Source: Pisolithus tinctorius (taxonomy: Eukaryota > Basidiomycota > Agaricomycetes > Boletales > Pisolithaceae). Taken from it: a DNA stretch of 64,000 bases. The translations under genes were made by a program, and so were the position numbers. Positions 11,287 to 21,251 of the stretch are shown here, piece by piece. The notes beneath the pieces are model-generated. The model worked only from the letters and a program-made list of their open reading frames with translations. It was not told the origin of the DNA and searched no databases. The stretch spans positions 372,001 through 436,000 of the forward strand of contig JANFAH010000035.1 of NCBI GenBank assembly GCA_024663395.1. The letters run 5' to 3'. Position 1 is the stretch's first letter. Every line of letters begins with the position of its first letter.

Positions 11287-12369
11287 CTACTTGATCCCAT
11301 GCTCTGCCAGCACCTCTGCAAGCTGCTCGATGCACACCTGCAACCGAAGGTTGGCTGCATGTGTGGCCACTGCCTCGGCCCTTACCATTGTGAGAGCCTG
11401 TGAGAGATCTGTCATGGTCTTGTTGCTCACCATGCTGTGCCTAGAGGTCTTGCCCTTTCCATGGGTTCTGCTCTTGACCACCTCCACAATGTCATCATCA
11501 TCATCGTCATGAGCCCACTTAGATGGACCAGCCTTAGGAGCCTTCAAGGATTGTGCTGCAGCAGATTAGTCTTGGTCATGTTGAAACGCACTCGTCACTT
11601 ACCAATTGATGCGCCAGCCTGCACCCACTTTCCCACAGCCTTTGTTGACTTCTTGCACTCCTGCTTCATATGCATGCAACCATCACATGTTCAACCCTCT
11701 AGACCAAAACACACCACATTCTTCACCAAGCACCTTGTGCAGAACCAACCTGGGCAGGATCATGACCCTTGGTCCTGCCCCATCCTTGCTCTCTGCAATG
11801 GTCTGTCATGAATGCTGGAAATCCACATGGTTACCAAGACATTGTGAACCGCTTAGGCTCACTTACCTTGTGAGCCAGTTGTGGGACCTCCACATGAGAC
11901 ATTTTCACCCCCACACCTTCATCACCAACCTCCACCACAGTCTCCTCACCCATCTGGATGTCTTGCTCTGCCTTCATGTGTGCTTCAGCCTCCTCCATGG
12001 TCCACTGCTCATACAAATCATCAGCCTCCACCAGCATGGGAGCATCCTCTGCATCAACCCGCATGGACACCCCAAGAGCCTTCCCTCGCTTGACCAGAGG
12101 CATCAGTACTGCCTGTTGTGGGCTTGTCAGCATCATGTGGCCAGGTCTCCATATGAACCACCTACCATCTTCTCTTCCCAGCACCTCAACCACATCGTCT
12201 TCTCCTCCCACATGTCCTCCTGGTCATCAGGCACACACTTTGCCTCAGCCATAAGCCCTGCCGATGCAGCTGCAATCTGCTCTCTTAAGGAGGCCTTTTC
12301 AGCCTCTGTGGGATCCAGAGTAGGCATGCAAATGAGTTGGGAAAGATGGGGGGCATGGTTAGCAGACAT
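11287..12369 (-). pseudogene. Antisense accessory gene of Gypsy-1: coiled coil with twin CxxCx6C clusters
   Basis: Read on the minus strand from an ATG at 12369. The N-terminus is MSANHAPHLSQLICMPTL followed by a helical region (EAEKASLREQIAAASAG). The gene changes frame once near 12200, then runs to QLAHK and a GTAAGT intron (11866-11793). The next exon holds CTRCLVKNVVC and CDGCMHMKQEC, two CxxCx6C clusters. A second intron follows (11602-11556), then a linker KAPKAGPSKWAH with six aspartates, and a C-terminal helix ending at 11287. Two in-frame TGA codons sit in the zinc exon. The twin clusters recall fungal Zn2Cys6 or zinc-knuckle DNA-binding folds, but function is unknown. The layout repeats in the second Gypsy element. 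Confidence 0.7.
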
Positions 12370-12679
12370 GGTGAGAGTAAGAGAGGTGATTGATGGGAGG
12401 GGGGAAGAACCAAATCGATGCGAAGGTTTGAGCTGCGCACTAACAAATATATACTTAGCAGCCATGAGGTGCTTATGTCATCGGTCCAGACGCCTATACA
12501 CAGCATTCAATGGCCTTCTCATGTTCCTCGGCTCTATGCTTCCTTTGCTTCCACACAGAATTTGCTGGTGTTCTTGAACCCTTGGCACCACACCATTGCC
12601 ATCACCATGCAGCAAGCTATTTATGTCCTCCATGCCACATGGCTGACTTGGGACAGTCAGCATCTAAGTCCCCCACAGG
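12370..12679 (-). promoter_or_regulatory. Presumed upstream region of the antisense gene, abutting the 3' LTR
   Basis: Between the antisense start codon and the 3' LTR there is no other coding signal. On the minus strand a TATATATT-like stretch (about 12445-12452) lies about 75 bp upstream of the ATG and could be a promoter. The last 36 bp repeats the block at 10554 and occupies the polypurine-tract position. Confidence 0.3.
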
Positions 12680-13329
12680 TGTGAGGAATCTGCATTCCTT
12701 GGACATGTAAGCCCCTATCATTAACTGTTCTGTGACTGCTGTTACGTCTGCTCCCCTCTCATGTTCACCATTGTTCACATGCTACCTTCCCATGCCCTTG
12801 CTCCCTCTCATGCAATGTTATGCCTGCAGCTGCTGTGCTCTGGTCACTTCTTTTCCTTCAGACTCTTTCTCTTATCACGGTCTCTACTCCTTTAGTGCTT
12901 GTAGTATACCCTCAGCCTCTGTTCCAGCCCATCCTGTCTTGTGTGTATGCACTGTCACATGGTTTTCCCTTACTGTACCTTGTCTTACTTAGGTTCTGGG
13001 TTTGCCTGGACTATAAAGCCCTGTACTTAGGTACAGAATGATACCTTTTGGCACTTGGAAGGTCACCATGAGTTTCCTTTTCACTTCATCTACACCACAT
13101 GCCTTGCATTCCACTGCGCATGAACTATGTATACTGCTCGCACCACCAGTAGTATTCTGCAGACCATGCCATGCACATCATGAATCACTACCACTACAAA
13201 GTGCTGGGTCTCACCTTCTAGTCTTGACAGTCCAGAATCCCTTGGGACAAGCAATTCATTCCCTTCATTTTATTGTTGTTATCTAAGCCATTTAGCTCGT
13301 GTTATACAGCTGCTTGGACTTTTCATACA
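12680..13329 (+). repeat. Gypsy-1 3' LTR (650 bp)
   Basis: Same orientation and ends as 943-1592, with tataaa at 13012-13017. It is followed by the second ctgc target-site copy and then by Helitron coding sequence. Confidence 0.93.
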
Positions 13330-13720
13330 CTGCACTCAGTATTGGGGAATGATATGGGGAACCTGTCTTTTTCTGGGTGGACCTACAATATGGATGACCA
13401 TCAATCCTGCAGATGTACATGATCCAATTGCTCAAGTCTTGGCTGGAGAGGCAATTGATCTTGATAAATTTGATGTTCTTGGCGGTCCTGATAGTCATCA
13501 GCATGTGATCAATATTGCTAGCAACCCATATGCAGCTGCCAAATTTTTCAATCTCTTGATTGAAAGCACATTGGAGTGTTTGCTGGGTATTAAAAGGTGG
13601 CCATCATGAATCACTAGTGAGATGGGCATTCTTGGTGAACTGTCTGGGTATTTCAGTGTGGTGGAGGCACAAGGCAGAGGTACATTACACATGCACATGC
13701 TGCTATGGTTGGCTGGCAAC
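13330..13720 (+). pseudogene. Helitron protein, Rep (HUH) piece
   Basis: The translation contains IWMTINPADVHDPIAQVLAG, YAAAKFFNLLIE, and VVEAQGRGTLHMHMLLWLAG. This is the Helitron_like_N/Rep signature with the metal-binding HUH motif (LHMHM). The nuclease nicks DNA to start rolling-circle transposition. A TGA sits between RWPS and ITSEMGI, at a site where arginine is expected. The piece stops at gcaac (13716-13720), the target duplication of the second Gypsy, and continues at 21252. Confidence 0.9.
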
Positions 13721-14244
13721 TGTCATAGTCATGCCTCGACTCTGGCCAGACTCGGCCTCGCGCTCACTCAGTTCAGCCTCGGCCTTGCTAATCCCATATC
13801 TCCAGTTGGTCTAGCGTGGTAGACACTGCTTTGCAGTGTCCGTCACTTCGGCTAGGTCCTGCCCAGTCCTGTCTCCGGTCCACCTGTCCCGGTCTCCGCT
13901 ACCTTAGTCATATGTTAGTAATCCTTGTCTTACCAATCGTCTTAGCAATCCTTGCGAGACCAGCATTACCGGTCTCCGTACTATAGTTGTTTCTAGTATA
14001 TAAACTCATAGATACTCGGCCTGTAGACCTCAGTCTGAAATCAACTAAGTTAACCCTGATAACCCCGCTTCGGCCTCGGACTCGGACTGAGACCCACGCA
14101 AGGGAATAGCGCTGTATCCTCAGTCGCTAAGTCCAAACAGTCCAACCATCTGAACCCTCGACTTCACTCCTGATCCTGACCCCTTGGCTTCACACCCGCT
14201 TCGGTCTCCGGTCCAGCCTCAACCTGGACATCCCGTACTTGACA
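13721..14244 (+). repeat. Gypsy-2 5' LTR (524 bp)
   Basis: TG...CA ends and tatataaa at 13997-14004 as a TATA box. It is followed by a 38-bp leader to the gag ATG at 14283. Compared with the 3' copy, many differences are CG here against CA or TG there. Confidence 0.94.
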
Positions 14245-14282
14245 GTATTTCAGACTCTCCACTTGTGTGGGTCTAATACATC

Positions 14283-15665
14283 ATGGCAACCAAGACTCGC
14301 TTCCAACCTCCCCGTGGCCACTCTGCCACCAATCCCAACTCTGCTTCAGCCAGTGGGGCTCACCGTGAAACAGCTCTAGCTGCATTTGGCACCACTAGGC
14401 ACTCCCCAGACCCTGTCAGTCCTTTCAGGGGCTTTTCAGCCCGCACATCCAATACCCCCACCCCACATTGTCCCACTGCTCCCATCCCCAAGGGTGACCC
14501 CGGCGATGATGGGCCAGGCGACGATGATGACAACAACCCAGACAATGATGACCCCAGTGATAATGGTCCCAGTGATGATAACCCAGAAGATAATGATCCG
14601 GAAGACGATCCGGACTTCCCAGACCCGGACACTGAACCCGCAGTCACAGTCTTCGACAGTCTCGTGAAGGCCATCAAGCTGTTGGCTCACAACGCCTGTA
14701 CTAGTCCTGAGTCCTCAAGCAGGACCAAGTTGCGTGAGCCCGACACTTTTGATGGTACCGACCCAAAGAAACTTCGCACTTTCTTCATCCAGTGCAAACT
14801 CAATTTCCAAGACCGTCCCCAGGCTTTCAGGACCGACCGCGCCAAAGTCATCTTTGCGCAGTCCTACCTCAAAGGCATGGCCCTTGAGTGGTTTGAGCCG
14901 GACTTGCTCGGGCTCGATGACCCCGATGATCGGCCTCTCTGGATGGACTCCTGGAGGGAGTTTGTCCTGGAGCTACAAACCACCTTTGGCCCCCACGATC
15001 CAGTTGCTGACGCCGAAAGCCAACTCAACCATTTACATATGAAGGAAAGTCAGCGCATTAACAAATATGTAGTTGACTTCAATCGGCTTGCTTCGCAAGT
15101 CCGAGGCTACGGAGATGGTGCATTGTGCCATCATTTCTATTCCAGCCTCCCAGACCGAATCAAGGATGAGGTTTGTCGAGTTGGCAAACCCCGGACACTT
15201 CACGAGCTCCACCACCTCACCCAGGAGATAGATGTGTGCTATTGGGAGTGCAAGGAAGAAGTCCAGCGGGCGAGTAGGCACCAAGGCTCGTCCAACTCTA
15301 GTAATAACAAGTCCGGCGGCTCCAGCAACAACAACCAGCCTAAGACTGGTCAAGATAAATCCAAGACTGGCAACAACAATAACAACTCCGGTTCTTCCCC
15401 TAAGCCGGCTTCATTGAAGCCAGGCAATAGTAATAACAGCAATTCATCCAAGCCCGAGCCTAGCAAACTCAGGAAGGATGGGAAACTCACCCCAGAGGAA
15501 CGCAAGCATCGCCTAGACGGAAACCTCTGCATGTTCTGTGGAGGGTCCAGTCATTTTGCTGACAAATGCCCTAAGAAAGCTGGAAAGGCCAAAGCTCGCA
15601 CTGCGGCCACCACCGAGGCCACACTGGCCTCGGGCTTGGGAACTACCCCTGAGACAAAAAAATAG
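14283..15665 (+). CDS. Gypsy-2 Gag, 460 aa
   Basis: Intact ORF. Residues about 60-120 form an acidic, Asp/Asn/Pro-rich low-complexity stretch. Residues about 145-325 are a Retrotrans_gag capsid domain ([13 protein letters not shown], then [12 protein letters not shown]). Residues about 345-420 are Ser/Asn/Lys-rich. Residues about 431-445 are a CCHC zinc knuckle ([14 protein letters not shown]) for RNA binding. The start at 14283 is the first ATG after the LTR. The stop TAG directly follows seven A residues (15656-15662), a perfect A-AAA-AAA slippery site. A slip of -1 there enters the pol frame with no stop before the protease, so Gag-Pol is probably made by frameshifting. Confidence 0.92.
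   Translation: MATKTRFQPPRGHSATNPNSASASGAHRETALAAFGTTRHSPDPVSPFRGFSARTSNTPTPHCPTAPIPKGDPGDDGPGDDDDNNPDNDDPSDNGPSDDNPEDNDPEDDPDFPDPDTEPAVTVFDSLVKAIKLLAHNACTSPESSSRTKLREPDTFDGTDPKKLRTFFIQCKLNFQDRPQAFRTDRAKVIFAQSYLKGMALEWFEPDLLGLDDPDDRPLWMDSWREFVLELQTTFGPHDPVADAESQLNHLHMKESQRINKYVVDFNRLASQVRGYGDGALCHHFYSSLPDRIKDEVCRVGKPRTLHELHHLTQEIDVCYWECKEEVQRASRHQGSSNSSNNKSGGSSNNNQPKTGQDKSKTGNNNNNSGSSPKPASLKPGNSNNSNSSKPEPSKLRKDGKLTPEERKHRLDGNLCMFCGGSSHFADKCPKKAGKAKARTAATTEATLASGLGTTPETKK
15656..15665 (+). promoter_or_regulatory. Probable programmed -1 frameshift site between gag and pol
   Basis: Gag ends ACA AAA AAA TAG. A -1 slip on A-AAA-AAA reads ATA GGT and so on, in the protease frame, and stays open into the aspartic protease. 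A downstream stem of gggagctgc-like sequences (15668-15703) could act as a stimulator, but this was not computed. Confidence 0.6.
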
Positions 15666-16123
15666 GTAGCAGCTCCCAGGACTCCGCACAATCTGGGAGC
15701 TGCATTGACTCCGGTTGTGCAAACTTGGAGGCTCATCTCAATGCATCCACTCTTTCCAGTCCGAACTCTTTAACCCCCTATGTCACATTAGAAAACCCAG
15801 ATCTACCTCGGCTTCGTACTTTAGTGGACTCTGGTTCCACTCACTGTTTTATAGATAATCATTTTGCTAATCAACATTCATTTACCCCTTACTCGGTCTC
15901 ACCAATCCGACTCTGGCTTTTCGATGGAACGTCCACCTTCACCATAACCCAGGCAGTAGATGTCAATATTCACTTCACATCCAGCGATGTCACCCCGGTA
16001 ACCCTGTTTTTAGCCCCGTTGGATTCTGAGTGTAAGATAGTTCTTGGACATGACTGGCTCACCTGCTACAATCCATTGATTGATTGGGTATTGGGCAGTC
16101 TAACATTCCAGACTCCTGCATAA
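15663..16123 (+). CDS. Gypsy-2 aspartic protease (start of pol)
   Basis: The retropepsin active site [11 protein letters not shown] is intact, followed by the flap region and [16 protein letters not shown], typical of fungal chromoviruses. A second DSG (CIDSGC) occurs upstream. The frame is entered by -1 slippage from gag. A TAA at 16121 interrupts pol after the protease; the same frame then goes on into RT, so the stop is probably a decay mutation. Confidence 0.85.
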
Positions 16124-16126
16124 GGA

Positions 16127-17770
16127 ATGCCAACCCCGTCGACACCCCCTGTAAGCCTGGTTTCCACTGGCCTCCCTGACTCTGGTCCTAGCGACCAACC
16201 TGGCCTTGCGCCATCTGTACCGGTCTCCGACTCCCCAGCTCGCACCCCCCTGAAGGCCCCCCTGGTTTCCCTGATCAATGCAGCCACCTTCGTGCATGCC
16301 TGTAAACTGGAAGGGTCTGTCCAGTTCCAACTTCAACTCTGTCCCTTGGACTCAGCTCAAGCCCAATTGGCCTCGGCCTCCCCTCCTCCGGCCTTACCCA
16401 ATGTACCGGAAGAGTACCATGACTTCGCTGATGTATTCAGCAAGGCCAAGGCCTCGGCACTCCCACCACACCGGGAGTATGACCTGAAGATAGAGCTCGA
16501 AGAAGGAACAACCCCACCCCTCGGCACCATCTACTTGCTGTCCTCGGTTGAGCTCCAAGCTCTCCAGACTTTCATTGATGAAAACCTCACCACTGGATTC
16601 ATTCAGCCTACTTCATCCCCTTATGCTGCACCGGTCCTCTTTGTCAAAAAGAAGGACGGCTCCCTCCGGCTTTGTGTAGACTTCCGCGGCCTCAACAAGA
16701 TCACTAAGAAGGACTGATACCCACTACCACTCATCTCCAATCTCTTGGATTCACCAAGCCGAGCCAAGATCTATACTAAGATTGATCTCTGGCATGCCTA
16801 CCATCTCGTCCAGATTGCTCCGGGCGATGAATGGAAGACTGCATTCCGGACTCGGTATGGATCCTATGAGTGGTTAGTGATGCCTTTCGGCCTCACCAAT
16901 GCCCCAGCCACCTTCCAGTGCTTTGTCAACACTATCTTCGCAGATATGTTAGACGTCTGCATAGTCGTCTACTTAGATGACATCTTAATCTACTCCGGAG
17001 ATAAGGAGTCTCACAAGCAGCATGTCCGAGAAGTCCTCCGCCAGCTTTGGCTTCATGGCCTTTATGCGAAGCCGGAGAAGTGCGAGTTCCACTCGGACTC
17101 GGTTGAATACCTCAGATTCCACCTCTCCCCTGCCGGCCTCACGATGTCCAAGGAAAAGGTCCAGACCATCTGCGATTGGCCTGAGCCTCGCAAGGTCAAG
17201 GACATTCAGTCTTTCCTCAGATTCGCCAACTTTTACTGCCGGTTTATCTTTAATTACTTGGACATCGTCATACCACTGACTTGGCTTACCCGCAAGGGGG
17301 CTCCTTGGAACTTCTCTGAGGAGTGCCACCGATCATTCAACAACCTCAAGGCCGCCTTCACCACCACGCCAGTCTTAACTCACTTCATCCCCGGGGTCCC
17401 TATCACTGTCGAGACCGATGCATCGGACTACGCCATCGCTGGCATTCTGTCTATTACTTGTGGCGATGGCCAAATACATCCGGTCGCTTTCTACTCCCGG
17501 ACCTTGACCGCCCCGGAATTGAATTATGACACCCACGACAAGGAATTGCTTGCTATTTTCGAAGCATTCTGGACCTGGTGCCATTACCTTGAGGGCTCGG
17601 CCTCACCGGTCGACATTGTTACCAACCACAAGAATCTCGAGTACTTCTCTACCTCCAAAGTACTCACCCACCGCCAAGCTCGCTGGTCAGAATTCCTTTC
17701 ACAATTCAATATGATCATCAGGTTCAGGCCCAGTAAGCTCGGGGCTAAGCCCGACGCCCTAACTAGATGA
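16127..17770 (+). pseudogene. Gypsy-2 reverse transcriptase and RNase H
   Basis: The RT motifs are almost complete: [52 protein letters not shown] and the catalytic VYLDDILIYS. RNase H follows with VETDASDYAIAGIL and the HDKELLAIFEAF block. One TGA (16715-16717) falls between KKD and YPLPLI, where the family has arginine, and another (17768-17770) after DALTR. Both fit CGA to TGA. RT copies genomic RNA into DNA and RNase H removes the RNA. Confidence 0.92.
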
Positions 17771-19381
17771 TGGGACATCTACCCCAAAGAGGGGGATAGC
17801 AGCTATGCCCGAGTGAACCCGCAAAACCTGAGACCAGTTTTCACCCAGGAGCAGCTAGCGGTCTCCCTTCATGCAACTTACCTAGAGTACCCGGTCTTAC
17901 GAGCAGTTGCCTTAATGGATGTTGAGAAACTTCATAATGATATCCTGACCGCACTGCCAGATGACCTGGTCTCACAATTCCACCTGTCCGACATGTCTGA
18001 TCCCCAGTGGTCAGTAGATGACACTGGTTTCCTTTGTCTTGATGGAAGGATCTACATGCTGGACTCAAATGATCTCTGTCTTAGGGTCTTGCGGCTTAAG
18101 CATGACCATCCCCTGTCTGGCCACTTCGGCCAAAACCAAACCCTAGAACTCATTTGGCATGAATATACCTGGCCTGGCCTCAGGACATTCGTCAAAGACT
18201 ATGTCCAGTCTTGCACAGCCTGCGCTCGGGCTAAGGTCCCCCACCATCGGCCTTACAGTCTCCTCAAGCAACTTCCGGTGCTGGAGAAACCATGGAATTC
18301 CATCTCTATGGATTTCATTGAGCAACTTCCAGCCTCAACTGGCTTCACGGCCATCCTCATCGTAGTTGACCGGCTCTCCAAGCAGGCCATATTCATCCCA
18401 ACCCACAACACTATCACAGCCCCAGAACTCGCCAAGTTATTCCTACTCCATGTCTTCTCGAAGCACAGAGTACCGGCCCATGTAACCTCAGACCAAGGCT
18501 CGGAGTTTGTCTCGCACTTCTTCCAGTCACTTGGCAAGGCCTTAGATATGCGCCTACACTTCACCTCGGGCTACCACCCCGAGGGTGATGGCCAGACTGA
18601 AAGGACCAACCAGACACTGGAACAGTACCTCCGAGTCTACTGTAACTACCAACAGGACAACTGGGCCGACCTATTACCCTTGGCCGAGTTCGCTTATAAT
18701 AATGCCCCTAGCGCTACTACCGGTGTTTCACCCTTCTTTGCTAATAAGGGCTATCACCCTAACATCTCGGTATACCTGGAGCGTGACCTCACCTCCGCTC
18801 GGGCTCGTGACTATGCAGTCGACTTAGACTCACTGCATCAATACCTACGGGAAGAAATGTCCCTTGCACAACAGCGTTACCAGGGCCCGGCCGATGCTAA
18901 ACGCATGCCGGCTCCAGACTTCAAGGTCGGTGACCAGGTATATGTAAAAGCCAAATACTTCTGGTCAACTTGGCCTTCCAAGAAACTTTCAGAAAAGAAT
19001 CTTGGGCTGTATCTGGTCATAGCTCAGGCCGGTACCCACTCGTTCACACTGCGCCTGCCGGACTCAATGCGCGCAGTCCACCTGGTCTTCCACGTCTCCC
19101 AACTCGAGCCGGCCGTCCCTAATACCATCCCGAACTGGACTCAGCCACCACCCCCACCAGTTGAGGTCGATGGTGAACTAGAGTTTGAGGTAGCGGAAAT
19201 CCTCGACTCTAAGGTTGACCAGCATCACCGGTGTTGGCTTCAATACTTAGTCTGGTGGACCGGCTACGAAGGGACTGACGAAGAAACTACATGGGTACTT
19301 GCTACCGAACTTGATAATGCCTCTGATCTCGTGCAAGAGTTTCATTCCCGCTATCCTAATAAACCCGGCCCCTTCCAATGA
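17771..19381 (+). CDS. Gypsy-2 integrase with C-terminal chromodomain
   Basis: Open for more than 520 codons. H2C2 zinc domain: HDHPLSGHFG, then CTACARAK. The core DDE residues are in SMDFIEQLP, TSDQGSEF and DGQTERTN. A GPY/F-like module follows (VYVKAKYF, then LPDSMRAVHLVFHVSQLEP). Residues near the end form a chromodomain (FEVAEILDSKVDQ, WLQYLVWWTGY, ETTWVLATEL). In chromoviruses this domain steers insertion to modified histones. It shares its frame with RT, cut off by the TGA at 17768. The stop is at 19379-19381. Confidence 0.93.
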   Translation, partial: WDIYPKEGDSSYARVNPQNLRPVFTQEQLAVSLHATYLEYPVLRAVALMDVEKLHNDILTALPDDLVSQFHLSDMSDPQWSVDDTGFLCLDGRIYMLDSNDLCLRVLRLKHDHPLSGHFGQNQTLELIWHEYTWPGLRTFVKDYVQSCTACARAKVPHHRPYSLLKQLPVLEKPWNSISMDFIEQLPASTGFTAILIVVDRLSKQAIFIPTHNTITAPELAKLFLLHVFSKHRVPAHVTSDQGSEFVSHFFQSLGKALDMRLHFTSGYHPEGDGQTERTNQTLEQYLRVYCNYQQDNWADLLPLAEFAYNNAPSATTGVSPFFANKGYHPNISVYLERDLTSARARDYAVDLDSLHQYLREEMSLAQQRYQGPADAKRMPAPDFKVGDQVYVKAKYFWSTWPSKKLSEKNLGLYLVIAQAGTHSFTLRLPDSMRAVHLVFHVSQLEPAVPNTIPNWTQPPPPPVEVDGELEFEVAEILDSKVDQHHRCWLQYLVWWTGYEGTDEETTWVLATELDNASDLVQEFHSRYPNKPGPFQ

Positions 19382-19569
19382 GGACCGGCTTCGACTGGCC
19401 TCAGCTTTCTGTTTCTGTTTTCCTATCGGTATCTAGTGTTCCTTTGATCTCTTACTTACTTTGTTTCCCCTTTCTTGTTTTCCCTTACATTACTATAGAA
19501 CACTGGACACCGGACACCGGGCACGTCACATTCGTGGAGAAGGGTAACAAGGGCACTACGCTATGAAAC
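19382..19569. other. Spacer between pol and the antisense gene
   Basis: T/C-rich non-coding DNA (about 19400-19500) that would serve as the 3' flank of both converging genes. No hairpin or clear poly(A) signal was recognised. Confidence 0.4.
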
Positions 19570-20607
19570 CTACTCAGCCATGCTCTCATCCTCCACTTCG
19601 GACTCTTCCTCCTCATCCTTGCCGTGTGCTTTCAACCACTCGGCCTCCCCGCGTAGCTCTTCGGAGTCGAGCTTGGAAGAGCCCGAGTCCGAGGGCGAGA
19701 CTGCCATGCCGAAGCCGTAGGACTTGTCGAGCATTGCCTCGAGCGCGTCGGCGATCCTACCAGAATTTTCGGCCATGGTCTCATGGGCCTCAAAGAGGCC
19801 TGCCAGGTTGTTGGTGATGAGTCCCGCGACGTCGATGAGCCGCTTGAGCTTGTCCTCTAAGCCCGAGAACCCACCTGCTATGGCCTTTCTCTCCCTGCTC
19901 CCACCGGTCTTGGGCTCATCGATCTCTAGCACCTCGGTCGGTTTCAACTTCGCCCGTTTCTTCTGGCTGGGCCCAGGCTCAGGCAACTCCTCGTCGGCTT
20001 TCCATTTCTTCCCCTTGTCAGCCTTGGTAGTGGCCTTGGGACCAGCCTCGGCATCCTTCCTGTCTCCTGGCCACCGGCACTTGCCTTTAGATCGGTTGCA
20101 GTGCACGCAGGCAACCCTTTTCTTATTGCCATCTACGAGGAACTTGCAGACGACCTGCGCCCGAGTGCAACGGGTACAGCTAGAGGTTGTTAGATGAAAA
20201 GAGCGCAGGTGGTAGAGAAATACTCACCCAGGGTCCATCACTACCCTCTTCACTTCACCCCCAGGCTCACCACTAGTGCCCCCAGCACCGGCCTCGGCCT
20301 TGCGCTTGTGCTTGGCCTCCCGCCTCTCCTCCTCTTTGCGTACTCTCCTCTCCTCGGCCTCCCGCACTGCCTTCTCGGCCTCAATCCACTCCCTCTCCAC
20401 TCTCTCAGCCTCCAGTCACACCTGCTCTTCCCGCCAGGCTTGCTCTGCTGCCTTTCACCTCTTCCTTTCCTTCGACTTGGCCTTCATCACTTCCTCCTTG
20501 TCATCGGTGTCATATCAAATGGTATTGTCCGACACCTGGGTCCAGTCGACAACGACCCGGCCTTTGTCGTTCTTGTCTGTCATGGTGATCGGCCTTGATT
20601 CGGACAT
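19570..20607 (-). pseudogene. Antisense accessory gene of Gypsy-2: coiled coil with twin CxxCx6C clusters
   Basis: Minus-strand gene. Exon 1 (20607-20238) begins MSESRPITMTDKNDKGRVVV and runs into a long Glu/Arg/Lys/Ala helix, a predicted coiled coil. A GTGAGT intron of about 50 bp (20237 to about 20186) ends in CTAG, and splicing restores the frame. Exon 2 opens with CTRCTRAQVVC and CVHCNRSKGKC, then a basic linker (GPSQKKRAKLK), EVLEIDEP, and a C-terminal helical region (LEDKLKRLIDVAGLI, RIADALEAML) with an acidic tail. Three TGA stops in exon 1 all lie at sites best explained as former CGA. I recall similar hypothetical proteins in many Agaricomycete genomes. A nucleic-acid-binding role is inference only. 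Confidence 0.8.
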
Positions 20608-20723
20608 GATGGTTAGGATGAGAAAGAAAGATGCAAAGGGCTTAGTGAGCCACAAGTATCATTTTTTCAAACTCAGCTTACCACTCTCGCAGGGGTCTCA
20701 TGGGTTCGACCCCTAAGAGGGGG

Positions 20724-20736
20724 ATACTGTCATAGT
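20724..20736 (+). other. Gypsy-2 polypurine tract
   Basis: The purine tract aagaggggga lies 2-3 bp before the 3' LTR, the expected primer for plus-strand DNA synthesis. Confidence 0.7.
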
Positions 20737-20737
20737 C

Positions 20738-21251
20738 ATGCCTCGACTCCAGCTGTACTCGGCCTCACGCTCACTCAGTCTGGCCTCGGCCTCGCTAATC
20801 CTGTATCTCCAGTTGGTCTAGCATGGTAGACACTGCTTTGCAGTGTCCGTCACTTCGGCTAGGTCCTGCCCAGTCCTGTCTCCGGTCCACCTGTCCTGGT
20901 CTCCGCTACCTTAGTCATACGTTAGTAATCCTTGTCTTACCAATCGTCTTAGCAATCCTTGTGAGACCGGCATTACTGGTCTCTGTACTATAGTTGTTTC
21001 TAGTATATAAACTCGTAGATACTTGGCCTGTAGACCTCAGTCTGAAATCAACTAAGTTAACCCTGATAACCCCACTTCAGCCTCAGACTCAGACTGAGAC
21101 CCACACAAGGGAATAGTGCTGTATCCTCAGTCGCTAAGTCCAAACAGTCCAACCATCTGAACCCTCGACTTCACTCCTGATCCCAACCCCTCGGCTTCAC
21201 GCCCGCTTCGGTCTCCAGTCCAGCCTCAACCCAGACATCCCGTACTTGACA
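20738..21251 (+). repeat. Gypsy-2 3' LTR (514 bp)
   Basis: Direct copy of 13721-14244, with tatataaa at 21004-21011. The CG-rich block near 21070-21110 shows several CG sites changed to CA relative to the 5' LTR. Confidence 0.94.

Larger units (their letters stand above)
943..13329 (+). mobile_element. Ty3/Gypsy LTR retrotransposon 'Gypsy-1' (12.4 kb)
   Basis: The element is bounded by two direct 650-bp LTRs (943-1592 and 12680-13329), both starting TGTGAGGAAT and ending TTTTCATACA, with a 4-bp duplication ctgc on either side (939-942 and 13330-13333). Domain order is gag, protease, reverse transcriptase, RNase H and integrase, which is Ty3/Gypsy order. Extra cargo is about 1.8 kb between gag and protease, and a minus-strand gene between integrase and the 3' LTR. 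RT is interrupted by an inverted solo LTR of the same family. Many TGA stops and diverged LTRs show that it is old and immobile. Confidence 0.92.
13721..21251 (+). mobile_element. Chromodomain Ty3/Gypsy element 'Gypsy-2' (7.5 kb)
   Basis: Two LTRs (13721-14244 and 20738-21251) start TGTCATAGTC and end TACTTGACA. The element is flanked by a perfect 5-bp duplication gcaac (13716-13720 and 21252-21256). Order: gag with CCHC, protease, RT, RNase H, integrase, chromodomain, then a minus-strand gene and the 3' LTR. It is much richer in CpG than Gypsy-1. The LTRs differ at a few percent of sites, mostly C-T or G-A, and pol has only three stops, so it is younger than Gypsy-1 or has decayed less. Confidence 0.95.

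Noticed and set aside
19563..20716. Plus-strand frames opposite the Gypsy-2 antisense gene
   Set aside because: Serine/proline-rich shadows; the minus strand has zinc clusters, a valid intron and known-family features.
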